DNA of 64,000 nt, from positions 992,001-1,056,000 of the forward strand of contig JANFAH010000011.1 in assembly GCA_024663395.1 (NCBI GenBank), read 5' to 3'. A model generated the notes under the pieces. That model was not told the origin of the DNA and ran no database searches. It worked only from the letters and a program-made list of their open reading frames with translations. This stretch comes from Pisolithus tinctorius. Its lineage: Eukaryota; Basidiomycota; Agaricomycetes; Boletales; Pisolithaceae. Below are positions 23,773 through 34,366 of this stretch, one piece after another (position 1 is the stretch's first letter; the number at the start of each line of letters is the position of its first letter). The position numbers were made by a program, and so were the translations under genes.

Positions 23773-26544
23773 ATGCCTGAGGCAATCTTACCTCTGCGTG
23801 GTACTCGAACATATTATTGGTTAGGTCTAGTAACTCATTGCGCACAAAAGCCACCTGTGAGATTATGTAGCAAGGCGAGACAACATGTGTCATGCAACAT
23901 GTTACCTCTCCACATTGTATTCGAAGCCCTCAATCAGTGTCAGATCAGCATCACTGGGCTTATCATGATGCTGCTTACCTGCCAACAGTATGAGAATCAT
24001 TATTTGGTTATTGATCTTCTCAAGCATGCTGGCGAAGTCTTCGATGCATTCCTGCATCATGCAGCAGGTCGAGATCAGTTTGCATTGCACTCATTTCATA
24101 TGGTGGAAAATACATACCTGCAGGAGCTCCATTCTCTCGCATCTGAAGACAATGGCTGGCACTTCAGAGCATCTAGTGCTTCTACAAAGCAATTGGAGGA
24201 CTTCAGCCTCTGACAGATGGTGCAAAAGATGGGGGAAGGCGCACCAAAATGGTGGGGTCTGCTCGGGACATTGCTTGATGATAAGGGATCAGGAGAGCTG
24301 GGTGGGCAAAATGAGCATGTCATGAACAAAACATCGGAATCAGAGAGGGAATTCAGCAATTACTGGGATGAAGTGGATGAGATTGATCTCGAGGGGATGA
24401 TCAATGAACTTACTGGGGAGTACCCATCAGTCAAGGAAAGGCATGCTAATCACTGCTCTGCAATAAAGTTGATGGTGCGTGCATGCCTCTATGCTTGCAA
24501 TTAGATAGAGGTTAATGAAAATCAGAAAAAAACAATAGTTAGCAGTGTCCTCATGCATGGCACCAACCAGAAATCCAATACGCTGCAGAGTCTTCTTGGC
24601 CTGTTCTTGCAGTCAGCTCATACACCCTACAAGGTCATCGACACCCTCGCTCACCTTGGAATTTCGGTCTCCACTGACACGATAAATATGGCAATCCAAT
24701 CTCTATTGCAGGAGTTGCAGAATTCATTACAACAACTTGGATGGTCCCTCCTCACATCATATGCATATGATAACTTTGACGTCAACCTGAAACATTACGT
24801 TCCAACCGTGGAGACATCAAGTGACTCGCTCAAGCATCTTACCTCTGGGTTGCTGTTCCCGCTAGTCCATGGTGTTACGCTCGATGACTTGAAGTGTTCA
24901 AAGCATCTGTGGAACATGTCAGCATTAAATCCACAAGCCAATGGACTGCACACTCCCCCAAAGCATGGGTGGGAGTTGCTGGGACAACTACAATCAGTTC
25001 AGCCAGGATCAAATGTGAACTTGTCATACCATGACCAGTTCAATTTGTGGTTGTTCTTGCATGACCTATGTACCCATGGACCCAAATACTTCCATCAATT
25101 TAAATCAATGATCCAAACTCCAGAATCTATGGAACAAATACCTACTCTGAAGATGCCAATCTTTGTGGCCCAAGCCATGGATGTCAATAACTCAACAGTC
25201 AGTGGGAACATTCAAGCCATTGTGGATTTGCTCAAGCAAGGCGGAGTGGAAGACCCTGCAGTGCTGTCAGAAGAGAATGGTACTGCAGACTCACCAGACA
25301 TATCAGAGTATGTCATTCTTGTGCATGGTGACCTTGGCACCGGAGAACGGCTCCAAACGGCCCAGTTGCACTGGTCAATTGAATCTACATCCTGGAATTG
25401 TCTTCAGCATGTCGTTTTCATACCTGGACTCTTCCATTTGAAGATGGCCTGTGCTGATGCTTTGTGGCGCTGCTTCATCTACCCATCAGTGGCTCATGAC
25501 GATGAGATGAGCCTCATGCATGATGTTGTGCAACTATGTCCAAAGGAAACTGGAATATATATGACAAAGCCCGGCTTTTGTCATATACATCAGCTTGTCA
25601 GCCATGCCAGTATATGTCAGCATTTAGGTTGTTGGCGTGTACTTGCTAGCCAAAAAAATGGATTTGACAACCTTGAAGACTTTGCTTGCTCAAAGCTGAC
25701 ACTAGAGGACCTTGAAGCACTGGCTAAAGAGGTCATTCGCACATATGTTGCAACTGGTCAGTTCTGTCATATGCGTAGGAAACAAGACATGGAATGTGAC
25801 TCACAATTTGAAAATGTGCTGCTTTTGAATAAGTATTTTTTGCTGTATGAGGAATTATCATATGCAATGAACAGCAGCGACATCAGTTGGGTCGAGGCTT
25901 CCATCGTAAGCTGGATCCTGATCCTAAAGGCAGTCGGAAAGCATAAGTATGCAACACAGATGACAAACTTTCTGTACAATGTACATTTTGTTTATCCCTC
26001 GGGCCTAAGGCATGTGATCTGCTACCACATTCTTGTAAATCCAACTGGCAGGCCAATGAAATGGAGGGCTGTCGATTGGTGCGTCAAGCTGAACAACCTG
26101 TTCACGAAGGTAAGTATGCATTTTCTCATGTTATGAAGTATGACTTACTGTTGGGTTTTGCAGGTGAAGAACAGAGGGAAGGGCTCAAACCATTCAGTTG
26201 AACGCATAATCCTTGAATCACCACTTGTTCAGGTCTATCGAAATCTCCAGGGATTAGTACAACAAAATTTCAGTCATATGCACCCAACAACCAGCCATGT
26301 GGCACCAGACATGAGAAAAACCTTCGCAAAGATCCAAGAACGACTAGTATTAAATTCACCGCATGTAGTTTGTCTTGGCAGGAAAACTTGCCATCAAGTG
26401 GAAGACCTATACGACAAAGGACAAGAAATGATGGAAAAAGCAACACAGGGAGAAGTATTGGTGGAAAATGAAGGAGACACAGGAGACATATTTGAAGAAT
26501 TTGAAGGTAGCACATTAGATGACATTATGGTGGAACTACTGTAG
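23773..26544 (+). pseudogene. DUF6589-domain protein gene (two in-frame stops)
   Basis: The exons are about 23773-26109 and 26164-26544, with a 54-bp intron (GTAAGT...TTTTGCAG, 26110-26163). Residues follow the fungal DUF6589 family closely: QKSNTLQSLLGLFLQSAHTP, YAYDNFDVNLK, LVHGDLGTGERL, VFIPGLFHLKMACADA, LLLNKYFLLYEELSYAMN, LVNPTGRPMKWRAVDWCVKLNNLFTK, then VKNRGKGSNHSVERIILES in exon 2. The 527-codon block from 24553 is fully open. Upstream, TGA (after EDFS-L, near 24211) and TAG (after LYACN, near 24502) interrupt the N-terminal part, so the gene is damaged or only recently silenced. The true start is uncertain. Function of DUF6589 is unknown; it recurs in agaricomycete repeats. It is convergent with the helicase gene and overlaps its 3' end. 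Confidence 0.85.
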
Positions 26545-28650
26545 TTAGTTGAGCAGCGAGCTGTGACGACATCTAAGCACACTGAATTGAATTGATTCCT
26601 ATTTATTTGACTTACATTCTCTTTATTACCAGCGATGACATGGGATGGATGGTTCGGACAGATACAGTTATGAACTAGCATAGATGAGCCTCGAGAGTTA
26701 CCTCCAAAAACATTGTACTTACCATTGTGTCCTTCTTGGCCACAAGCACTGCACTTATTCTGGCGCTTCCGGGTCATGGGTAGGGATGAGCTGGAGGAGA
26801 ATGACATCGCAGTCAGTTGGAATTGGGGTAATGGGGAGGTTGTAGAAGCGGAGACGCCAGTGGTCATTCCTTGCCTGAGTGGTGTAGAGATGAAGATGGA
26901 GGGGCATGGGGCAGAATGACTTTTAATGAGCACAAGGACCTCGTTGCTGTACAGATCACTATCTATCCACCCAGTTTCCCTTCTGAGGTCCTGACAGGTC
27001 TGGATCTTGTGATGATGCATGCAGTCAACAATGCGATCAAGGGTAGCATCACTCATGATTACAGGGCCGTCATCATTAAGGCATGCCCACCCATAAACAG
27101 CGGATGTCTTCTCGTCGCACCAGTCAAGGAGAGCACTTTCTAATTTGTAGTCATACTTGTCCTTCGTGTACTTCGGAAGACGAGAGTGCTGAGTTGCACA
27201 AGGTGTCTTTGGAATGTGAGTTTCATATGATGAAAAGTCTGTGGGATTGTGAACATCACAGCAAATTGCAGGCTCCATGATGTTGCAGCGAGTACAGCCT
27301 TGTGTGTCGGCACTGTTGCACTCATGGTGATCGGATTCTAGAGGGGACACATTGAGATGCGGCTCAGAAGCGGAGGAGAATTTCCCACCTGCGGTGGCAT
27401 TATTGAAGCACACATCAAAAACCTTCCTTCAACACCCTATGCCCAATCACTCATCAGCCACATTGATAAGTAGGTTGACACCCAGGTCCAGGTTTCGCCT
27501 CTGCCATTTGCTGGACTGACCCACAGGTTCCTCTCCTCTTGCCAGTGATTCAAGCAACACTTCCATCCCTTCAGTTCCTGGCCCATCTGCAATCATTCCT
27601 CTATTGTCTTCGCCCTCTGAGTCATTGTCAGATAAGCCATCGTCAACTGTCACCAACCCACTGCCATACTGCGCCATTCCGCTGGAGCTCTCCTGAGCTT
27701 CTCCATTGTGTGAAGACAGTGCTGCCCATTTCAAGGGACGTGACACCTTGGGTAAGTTAGCATCTTTTGCTGTCCGTTTGTGTGTTTCTTCATGCTTCAC
27801 TTTCCTAGCCGCCTTTGCCGCCCTCTCATCATTAACATACTCTTTCTCCACAAAAAGTAGGGCCATTCCAGTAAGTCTCTTGTCTCAAGCTGCTCGACCA
27901 AAGCGCTGCCAGAGCGCTGCTATTTTACAGGTTGCTCTCCATTGGATCACCAGCAGGATATCCGGCACATCCATACCCTGTGAAGATTGGTTTACCCCAT
28001 ATCAAGGTACTTTCAAGTCGTATGTACCATTCCAAATGATGTAGTTGTACAAAGGCCCCACATCTCACCACTTATGAGCTTTCCAAGCTCTTCCTCCTTG
28101 TAGGCCATTGACATGTCAGCATTAAACCAGCAGATTTTCTCCCTTAGTTCACAAGGTAACTGACATCACAAGATGCATGCCGCACTGATCGAGTCTGATA
28201 TATTGTCGAAGAAGATAAGGAATTTTGGAGGTGGAGGATCATTCACTTTGAATCCTGGTGGGATTAGGAACATCAGGTCAGCATAAGAGTTCAGTGCATA
28301 TTTTATTTTTTTTACACCAATCTTGATATTAGGCTGGTCACTTGACCGGTGCATGGTGACCATCCTGCCAGGATACATATGGAGAAGGTGCATAAGATCG
28401 TGGAGTGCAGCCCTTGTGATTGTTGCAGACGTAACTAGCAGAGGTACACTACATGGTAGCACGTAGCATAGTTGTCCAAGCTCTCAGTATTCTGGGTGAA
28501 ATTCCCCCCACTCGGTAAGGCAGTGCACTTCATCAATCACAATACTGATGATCCGCGACACAAATAGGGGATTCTTCAACAACTTCTCAAAACCCCCCTC
28601 TGGCCACATGAGTTGCTTGGGACTGATGACAACCACTCTATACTGGAAGG

Positions 28651-28829
28651 TTTTGGAGGATGACAAGCTGCAGGATTGTCAAGTCTATAGAGAGGAATAT
28701 ACTCAGACTTCAAGTTGGTTGAAGCTGAGGTGCAGTAAGGAAAAATAAACTGCTAAGTGTCCGCTTTTGGATTATGTAATGCTGTGCTCGGTGAACCACA
28801 ACTAAGGTAAAAAGGGATAAACTCCAACA
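28651..28829 (-). repeat. 3' LTR of copia 2 (179 bp)
   Basis: Matches the 5' LTR except for a 107-bp gap between direct repeats. Outside the gap only a few substitutions are visible. Confidence 0.9.
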
Positions 28830-28860
28830 TGCCCCTTCAATGAGTATAGTCAAGAAGGAA

Positions 28861-30060
28861 TTAAAAGAAAATAATACCCATAGCTTCAGAGAAACGAACA
28901 TGCTTCTCCCTAGACACACCCTTAGTCAGCATGTCGGCCACCTGGTCATTGGTAGACACATAGTTGACGACTACTTCTCCAGAATCCACCTTCTCTCGTA
29001 TGAAGTGATGATGGATCACAATATGTTTCATGTGGTCATGGAACATTGCATTTCGAGCCAGTGAGATAGCAGATTGATTGTTGATGAGGAGGGGAGTGGG
29101 TTCGTGCAACGACACAGTCTCGAGTTCGAGGACTAGGGTACGAATCCAGATAGCTTCCTTTGTGGCAGCGCACGCAGCCATGTACTCAGCTTCTGTACTC
29201 AAGAGAGCAACAGATGATTGCTTTTTCAATGACCAGCTAACAGCTCCACCAGAAAGGATGAAAGTATAGCCAGTAACAGAGCGGCGGTCGTTGATATCCG
29301 CTGCCCAATCTGCATCTACATACCCGATTGCGTGTGCATTTGAGTCTCGCTTATAGGTAAGACGGACATCGGGGGTGCATCACAGATAGCGAAAAACGCG
29401 CTTTAGCGCAGTAGTGTGTTCATGCCCAGGGCATGCAGCATGACGGCTCAACATGCCTACAGTAAAGGCAAGGTCAGGCCTCGTTGCTAGCATTGCATAC
29501 ATAAGGGCTCCGAGAGCGCCCTGGTATGACTTGGTGACAGGTGCAAACATCTCGGTGTAGTCGATCCTGTGTACCTGTGTAAAGCCTTTGGCTACCAAAC
29601 GAGCCTTGTACCTCTCAATTTCACCGGTTGGCCCTCGCTTGATCTTGTAGACCCATTTCGAGTCAATCAGTTTACAGCCAGGAGGCAGGGCAACTTCCTC
29701 GTACAGTCCAATGGACTTAAAGGTCTGTAATTCGTCAATCATCACAGCGTACCACTGATCTGCATCAGTGCGTTGCATTGCATCGTTGAACGAGTGAGGT
29801 TCGTTGTCATGTGTTGTGTATGCTTTGTAAGCCACTTCCTCATTTGTCTCAGCCACCTCAGCCTCGCTGTTGCCACACGCATGCTCTTGCTCTCGAGCGA
29901 CTTCGTCGATGGGGCTTCCACCCTCACTCTCTGCACCTGAACCCTCCAGCGCCTCAAGCCGTTGACTAGGTAAGGTTGTCCTGTCATAGGAATTGACAAA
30001 AAAGCGATAATCATCGTCTCTAGGTGGCGCTTTTCATGTTCTGGTGGACCTGTGGGTCTC
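28861..30060 (-). pseudogene. copia 2 reverse transcriptase/RNase H with internal deletion
   Basis: The RT N-terminus is present (DAMQRTDADQWYAVMIDELQ...KARLVAKGFTQ...DYTEMFAPVTK) but jumps in frame to SYQGALGALMYAMLATRPDLAF. The central block with the YVDD active site is missing, roughly 250 residues by comparison with copia 1. RNase H follows (GYVDADWAADINDRRSVTGY, SVALLSTEAEYMAA, NDQVADMLTKG). One TGA (FRYL*CTPD) interrupts before RNase H. The element therefore cannot copy itself and would depend on another copia. Confidence 0.88.
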
Positions 30061-31362
30061 TCAAGGCGGAATTGGAGTTGGATAGGGCTGTGGGGGTGTC
30101 ACTTTATGCATGGTAGGTTTCGGCGTCATCCTAGCTCGCTTTACTGATGGTTTTGAGGCCGTTTCAAGCGCTTTTTTAGAACTCTGGCCGCTTCCTGGCA
30201 TGTTACCCTCCAAGTGCTGTGGGGAATGATCTACCATTGATCCTGAGTGATCAGGTGCATTGTTTGACTCGATTTCGACCTCATGGACAACGTCTTCACT
30301 CTCTCCCTCACTAGACTCGAGATCCCCATCATCAGACTCCATGTGAGCACGGTCTTCCATGCCCGAAGCCCTGATGGTATCCAGGTGCGACATATTGCCC
30401 TTTTGGGCATTCCCTCTTACGTCCGCTGGTTTACTAACCACGGTTGCAGGATCTTCTTCTATCCGGACGCAATCTAGGCCCACCGCTGTGCTTCCCTCAT
30501 CAAACACTACATCCCAGGATTCGAAGACACGACCAGTGGGCTGGTGTAAGCATAGGTACGCTTTCCTGTTCTCCGCAAAGCCCAGATGAATGCATTCTAA
30601 GGACTTTGCATCTAGCTTCTTTCTTTTTTCCTCGGGTATATGTATGTGTGCGGTGCAGCCAAAGGTTCGGATATGGGCCAGCGATGGCTTAATCCCTGTA
30701 AAGGCTTCATATGGTGTGACATCCTTGGAGATAGCATGGGTTGGTGATTGGTTGATTAGGTAGGCCGCATACTGGATAGCATCCCCCCAATATTTATTTG
30801 GCAGTCCAGCGTCTTTTAGCATCGCCCACGTACTTTCAACAAGTGTGCGGTTCATCCGCTCAGCAACGCCATTCTCCTGTGGGGTATAGGCATTCGTCTT
30901 CTCATGGTGGACCCCTTTTGACTTGAGGTAGGCCTTGAACTCATCTGAGCCATACTCCCCACCTCCGTCACTCCGAAAATAATTTGCTTTTTTGCCAGTC
31001 TCGACTTCAGCTCGAGCGAGGTAGTCTTTCACTGAGGGGAAGACTTCGTCCTTGGATTTTATTAGTTTAACCACAAGGTGGTGCGAGTGAGCATCAATGA
31101 AGGTTACGAAGTAGCGGTGTCCAGTTCGGGCTGTAGTCTCCATGGGGCCACATACATCAGAGTACGTCCGGTAGAGTACTGTTGGGCTTTCAACGTTTGA
31201 CTTGACAGGTATCACCTTACGGTGTTGCTTCCCTTTGAGGCAAGGTTGGCATACTGAGTTCGAGTCCTCAGTGCTGGTAAGCTCCATGCCTTCAACCATT
31301 CCTGCTTTAACCAGTTTAAGCACAGATTTTATATTTGCATGCCCAAGTCGTCGATGCCACAA
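30061..31362 (-). pseudogene. copia 2 integrase
   Basis: A 433-codon frame. The zinc-binding region is HRRLGHANIKS...CQPCLKGKQH. The core has the DDE residues in YSDVCGPMET, YFRSDGGGEYG and QENGVAERMNRTL, all intact. The region after (HAISKDVTPYEAFTGIKPSL, LGFAENRKAYLCL) is typical of copia integrase C-termini. The frame ends at 30061 at a TGA, and a second TGA follows within 12 codons; both fit CGA-to-TGA. Integrase would insert cDNA in the nucleus. Confidence 0.9.
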
Positions 31363-31373
31363 GTCAAGTGTGG

Positions 31374-32804
31374 CTACAGACTTTGGTGCTGCAGCTGCAA
31401 GTGCCGGGAAGGTAAGAGAGGGTCAAGTAGTGGAGATGGTCCTTGTATGACAAGTGCTCCATGACTCGGAGAGTGAGTCCTTGCTGCAAGGATGTAGAGT
31501 GAGCCTTGGCGATGACCCACTCCTACAGTGTCTGTACCATCGGTGATTGAGCATGTTCCACCCGTGAAGGTGACCTGGACATTTCTAGTGGCAAGGTATG
31601 CCACCGAGAGGAGGTTTGCGCTGAGGTCTGGAACGAAATAGACCTTCTGTAGTAGGATTCTACTGGTCTTCCCATTTGGGAGATCCATACGAAGTTCGAT
31701 CCATCCGATGGCAGTAGCAGGAATTGTGCTTCCATTTCCAACGATTACAGGCTGCGGGGGTGAGAGCATCTTCAGCAAAGTGAACCATTTCCACTGACAG
31801 CACATATTCACAGAGGCACCAGAGTCAATGACCCAGCGCGTGTGTAAATTCTCGCCATTGTCAGTGGCCATGAAGAGACGTAGAGCGCTGTCTTCAGCAG
31901 GTGAGATGTGCATGACTTTAGCAACAAGTTTGTCCTCCTTAGGCTTATCCTTTTCAGCCTGTGATGGGGACTTGGCTGCCTCATCAGCCTTCTTCTTGTA
32001 GCAGTCATCTTCGACATGGTTCGTCTTCTTGCAATAGCCACAAGCCTTTTTCTTTTTCTTGTCATTCCTCTTTCCCTTTTTGTTAGGTGTCTTTGTTACA
32101 AGGGCAGTTTGTGCCAAAGAGGTGCGGCGAGACTTCTCTTCTATCAAGACTTGGGAAATGACAGAGTCCAGAGTTAGTTTCTCATCAGACAACATGAGTA
32201 TAGTGCGAAGGGTTGAGTACAAGGTTGGAAGGGAGATGACCATGGCTATGGCAACAAGAGAGTCTTCGAGGGGCTGTCCAAGAGACTTTAGGATTGTTGC
32301 CTTCTGCCACATGGCATTAAGCTGCGTCTCCATCGAGACATCATCTGCTAGGGTACCACGAAATAGTTCGCCGATAAGGTAGGCTATCATTTGTTTCCCT
32401 TTGCCTTCATAGTGCCCGCATAGCTTTTTCCAGACTTCTGCTGCCGTTGTGGCATGCAGAACACCACTAAGTGGGTTGTCCTTTAGAGTAAGCATGATTT
32501 GAGCCCTTGCTTCTTTATCCTTGTAGTGCCAGTCTGCGCATGCAACTGGATCAGCTGCTGCATCAGGTGCCTTCAACTTTCCTTCTACAAGCTCCCAGAG
32601 TCCATGGACATCTAGGATCATCATAATTCGGTACTTCCACATCTGGAAGTTCAAACCATTGTCTTCGAGGGACGGTATGTCATAGAGTTGACTGGAGGCT
32701 TGAGTAGCTTTACCCAAAGGTGTAGTAGAGGTTACTGTTGAGGCGGAGACTGGAACCTTTGAGGGACCAGAAGTGGATGCTGATGGACCAGACATAGTAG
32801 ACAC
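31374..32804 (-). pseudogene. copia 2 gag-protease
   Basis: A 476-codon open frame from MSTMSGPSAS. It has the UBN2-type gag (LEDNGLNFQMWKYRIMMILD...WKKLCGHYEGKGKQ), a Lys-rich zinc knuckle (CGYCKKTNHVEDDC, near 32045-32000), then the retropepsin active site WVIDSGASVNMC near 31825. The frame is lost near 31410, just before the integrase region (HRRLGHANIK), by a small indel. Apart from that, gag-protease is uninterrupted, in contrast to copia 1. Gag assembles the particle and protease matures the polyprotein. Confidence 0.9.
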
Positions 32805-32868
32805 TTTGTACCAGACTTGATGTGTTCAATTTTCCTAGGATTAGAACTCGCAAGCGGGGCTCATAACC

Positions 32869-33154
32869 TTTTGGAGGATGACGAGCTGCAGGATTGTCAA
32901 GTCTATAGAGAGGAATATACTCAGACTTCAAGTTGGTTGAAGCTGAACAATTAACTACCTATAGAGAGGAATATACTGTAGGTAGGTAAGTAAGTGTTCC
33001 AATATAATGAATGGAAGGAGTCCCACCTCAGACTTCAAGTTGGTTGAAGCTGAGGTGCAGTAAGGAAAAATAAACTGCTAAGTGTCCGCTTTTGGATTAT
33101 GTAATGCTGTGCTTGGTGAACCACAACTAAGGTAAAAAGGGATAAACTCCAACA
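32869..33154 (-). repeat. 5' LTR of copia 2 (286 bp)
   Basis: Reads TGTTGGAGTTTATCCC... to ...CCTCCAAAA on the minus strand. It carries two copies of CAGACTTCAAGTTGGTTGAA about 107 bp apart; the 3' LTR has only one. Confidence 0.9.
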
Positions 33155-33566
33155 GAAGGTGCCAATAGCCTGGTTGCTGCTGGGTAAGAATCAAGGCATG
33201 TATGCACAGATGTCTTACCTGAAAATTTGCAGGTGTGGCCATTTCGGAGCTAATTGAAATCGCCTGTATGCCAGCCTTGACCAGGGACATCACATTTTGT
33301 TTCCCTAGTAGGTTCAGAGGAGTGACGACGATCTGAATACCAGCTGGCCAAAATAGAAGAGGCATCCAGAAGGTCAGGGTCTTCCCCATTCCAGTCCTGG
33401 CGATACAGAGGACGTTGCGTCCTCCTTTCAGTATTGCCTCTGCCACTTGAAGCTGCCATCAACATGGTTGTATGCCAAAGACCTCCTGTGTATGTGTCAC
33501 AATATTAGATAAAGTAGGAAGGGCTGACTGATTAGGATCCGGTGACGACGGCATGTGTATACACTA

Positions 33567-33825
33567 GCAGAGACTGGTCACAGGTGACACGTATACCTAC
33601 GAATATGGAGTATTCCTAACCACAAATATGTAACCCTAGTTTGGGTTTTGTGTATATTTTTTGGGACTCCACACGGAGCGCCACTGTGGCTGATGCTGTT
33701 TACAAATGTTTTCGGGCAGCTGTCGCTGTGAGTGTGAGGGAATTAAAGTTATGCTGGCTTTGAATTTCGGCCGTTGCCCTTGGAGATTTCCCTCACACAC
33801 AGTGGAATGGCTGTGTAGGAGCCTG
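33567..33825 (-). repeat. right TIR of the DUF6589/RecQ element
   Basis: Complement of the left TIR. The inner hairpin arm (CGCTGTGAGTGTGAGGGAA, near 33724) is kept; the outer arm has lost two bases (CCCTCACACACAGTGG, near 33790). Confidence 0.9.
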
Positions 33826-34321
33826 CTCTTTTGCCAGCTTTGGACTTTAGAATCCCGATGCCACGCCCCAACCGTCCTATGCTTACAGCGACCTTCATAT
33901 CAATAGACCAGAATTGACCAAAACTTACAATAGCACTTTTATTTAGTTTTAGAATGCAGCCAAACAAATACCATTGGATCATGTGCCCGATGTGTTACTA
34001 TAATGGTAGGAGGAGCAGATGCTGTGCTGGGGCCCTACTGCAGTGCTGCAAGCCTGGTTTCAAGCGCCCAACTGCTCACTGTTCGACAGCAGTGTTCGCC
34101 ATCAATCGGTGCAAGGCCGGAGTATGACGACCACTCTCGAATCCTTTGCATCATAGTGTGCCAACCTTCGAGTCAACATGGCCCTTCTCCTGATGCCGGA
34201 ATGTATGTGTCTCTCCATTCTGCCATTTGATCTGCTGACGACTAAGCGGGATCAGGGAACGCTTCAGACTGCCGGACACTGACCACGAGAGTCCATGATC
34301 CATCTGGAGGGTGGTGGAATG

Positions 34322-34328
34322 GTATAAA
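34322..34328 (+). promoter_or_regulatory. TATA-like box of the 500-residue gene
   Basis: TATAAAG lies about 40 bases upstream of the ATG at 34367, a plausible core promoter. Confidence 0.45.
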
Positions 34329-34366
34329 GCAACATCATAGAGTGAGCATTCCCTACTGTCTTTGAC

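Larger units (their letters stand above)
28651..33154 (-). mobile_element. Ty1/copia retrotransposon 2, inside a helicase intron
   Basis: A minus-strand copia of 4,504 bp bounded by LTRs at 32869-33154 (5') and 28651-28829 (3'). GAAGG flanks it (28646-28650, 33155-33159). A primer-binding site GGTTATGAGCCCCGC (32868 down to 32854) follows the 5' LTR and a polypurine tract (ATTGAAGGGGCA) precedes the 3' LTR. Relative to the host gene it lies in the same direction, immediately before the 3' splice site of intron 1. It is CpG-rich and gag to integrase is nearly intact, so it is younger than copia 1. Confidence 0.93.
26394..33554 (-). pseudogene. TE-type RecQ-like DEVH helicase gene (copia in intron 1)
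   Basis: The exons are 33554-33219, 28642-28028 and 27977-26394. The start MPSSPDP lies just inside the right TIR. Motif I is CIARTGMGKTLTFW, motif II VIDEVHCLTEWGEFHPEY, motif III LLVTSATIT, motif V GMDVPDILLVIQW, and motif VI ALWQRFGRAA. A Cys-rich tail (CTRCNIMEPAICCDVHNP; knuckle CSACGQEGHN) ends the protein. Intron 1 (GTAAGACAT...CCTTCCAG) holds copia 2; intron 2 (27978-28027) is 50 bp. Six in-frame stops interrupt the exons and all are TGA (for example PEY*ELG, GRAA*DKR). RecQ helicases unwind DNA with 3'-5' polarity in the nucleus. The 3' end overlaps the DUF6589 exon 2 antisense. Confidence 0.88.
23344..33825. mobile_element. DUF6589 + RecQ helicase element with ~260-bp TIRs
   Basis: The ends are inverted copies of each other for about 260 bp (23344-23604 and 33567-33825), beginning CAGGCTCCTACACAGCC. 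Two genes fill the interior and converge: a DUF6589 gene (plus) and a RecQ-like helicase gene (minus). The helicase start codon is 13 bp inside the right TIR. A copia element of 4,504 bp lies in a helicase intron; without it and its duplicated 5 bp the unit is about 5.97 kb. No target-site duplication could be seen, and the left flank is Helitron while the right flank is not. So the TIR ends are seen, but the transposition mechanism and original target are unknown. Confidence 0.75.

Noticed and set aside
26394..33554. Possible TGA recoding or readthrough, because all helicase stops are TGA
   Set aside because: The intact host-like genes use TGA, TAG and TAA normally, and TGA at these sites is simply what CGA becomes after C-to-T change. 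Arg-to-Cys and Arg-to-His changes occur in neighbouring elements as well.
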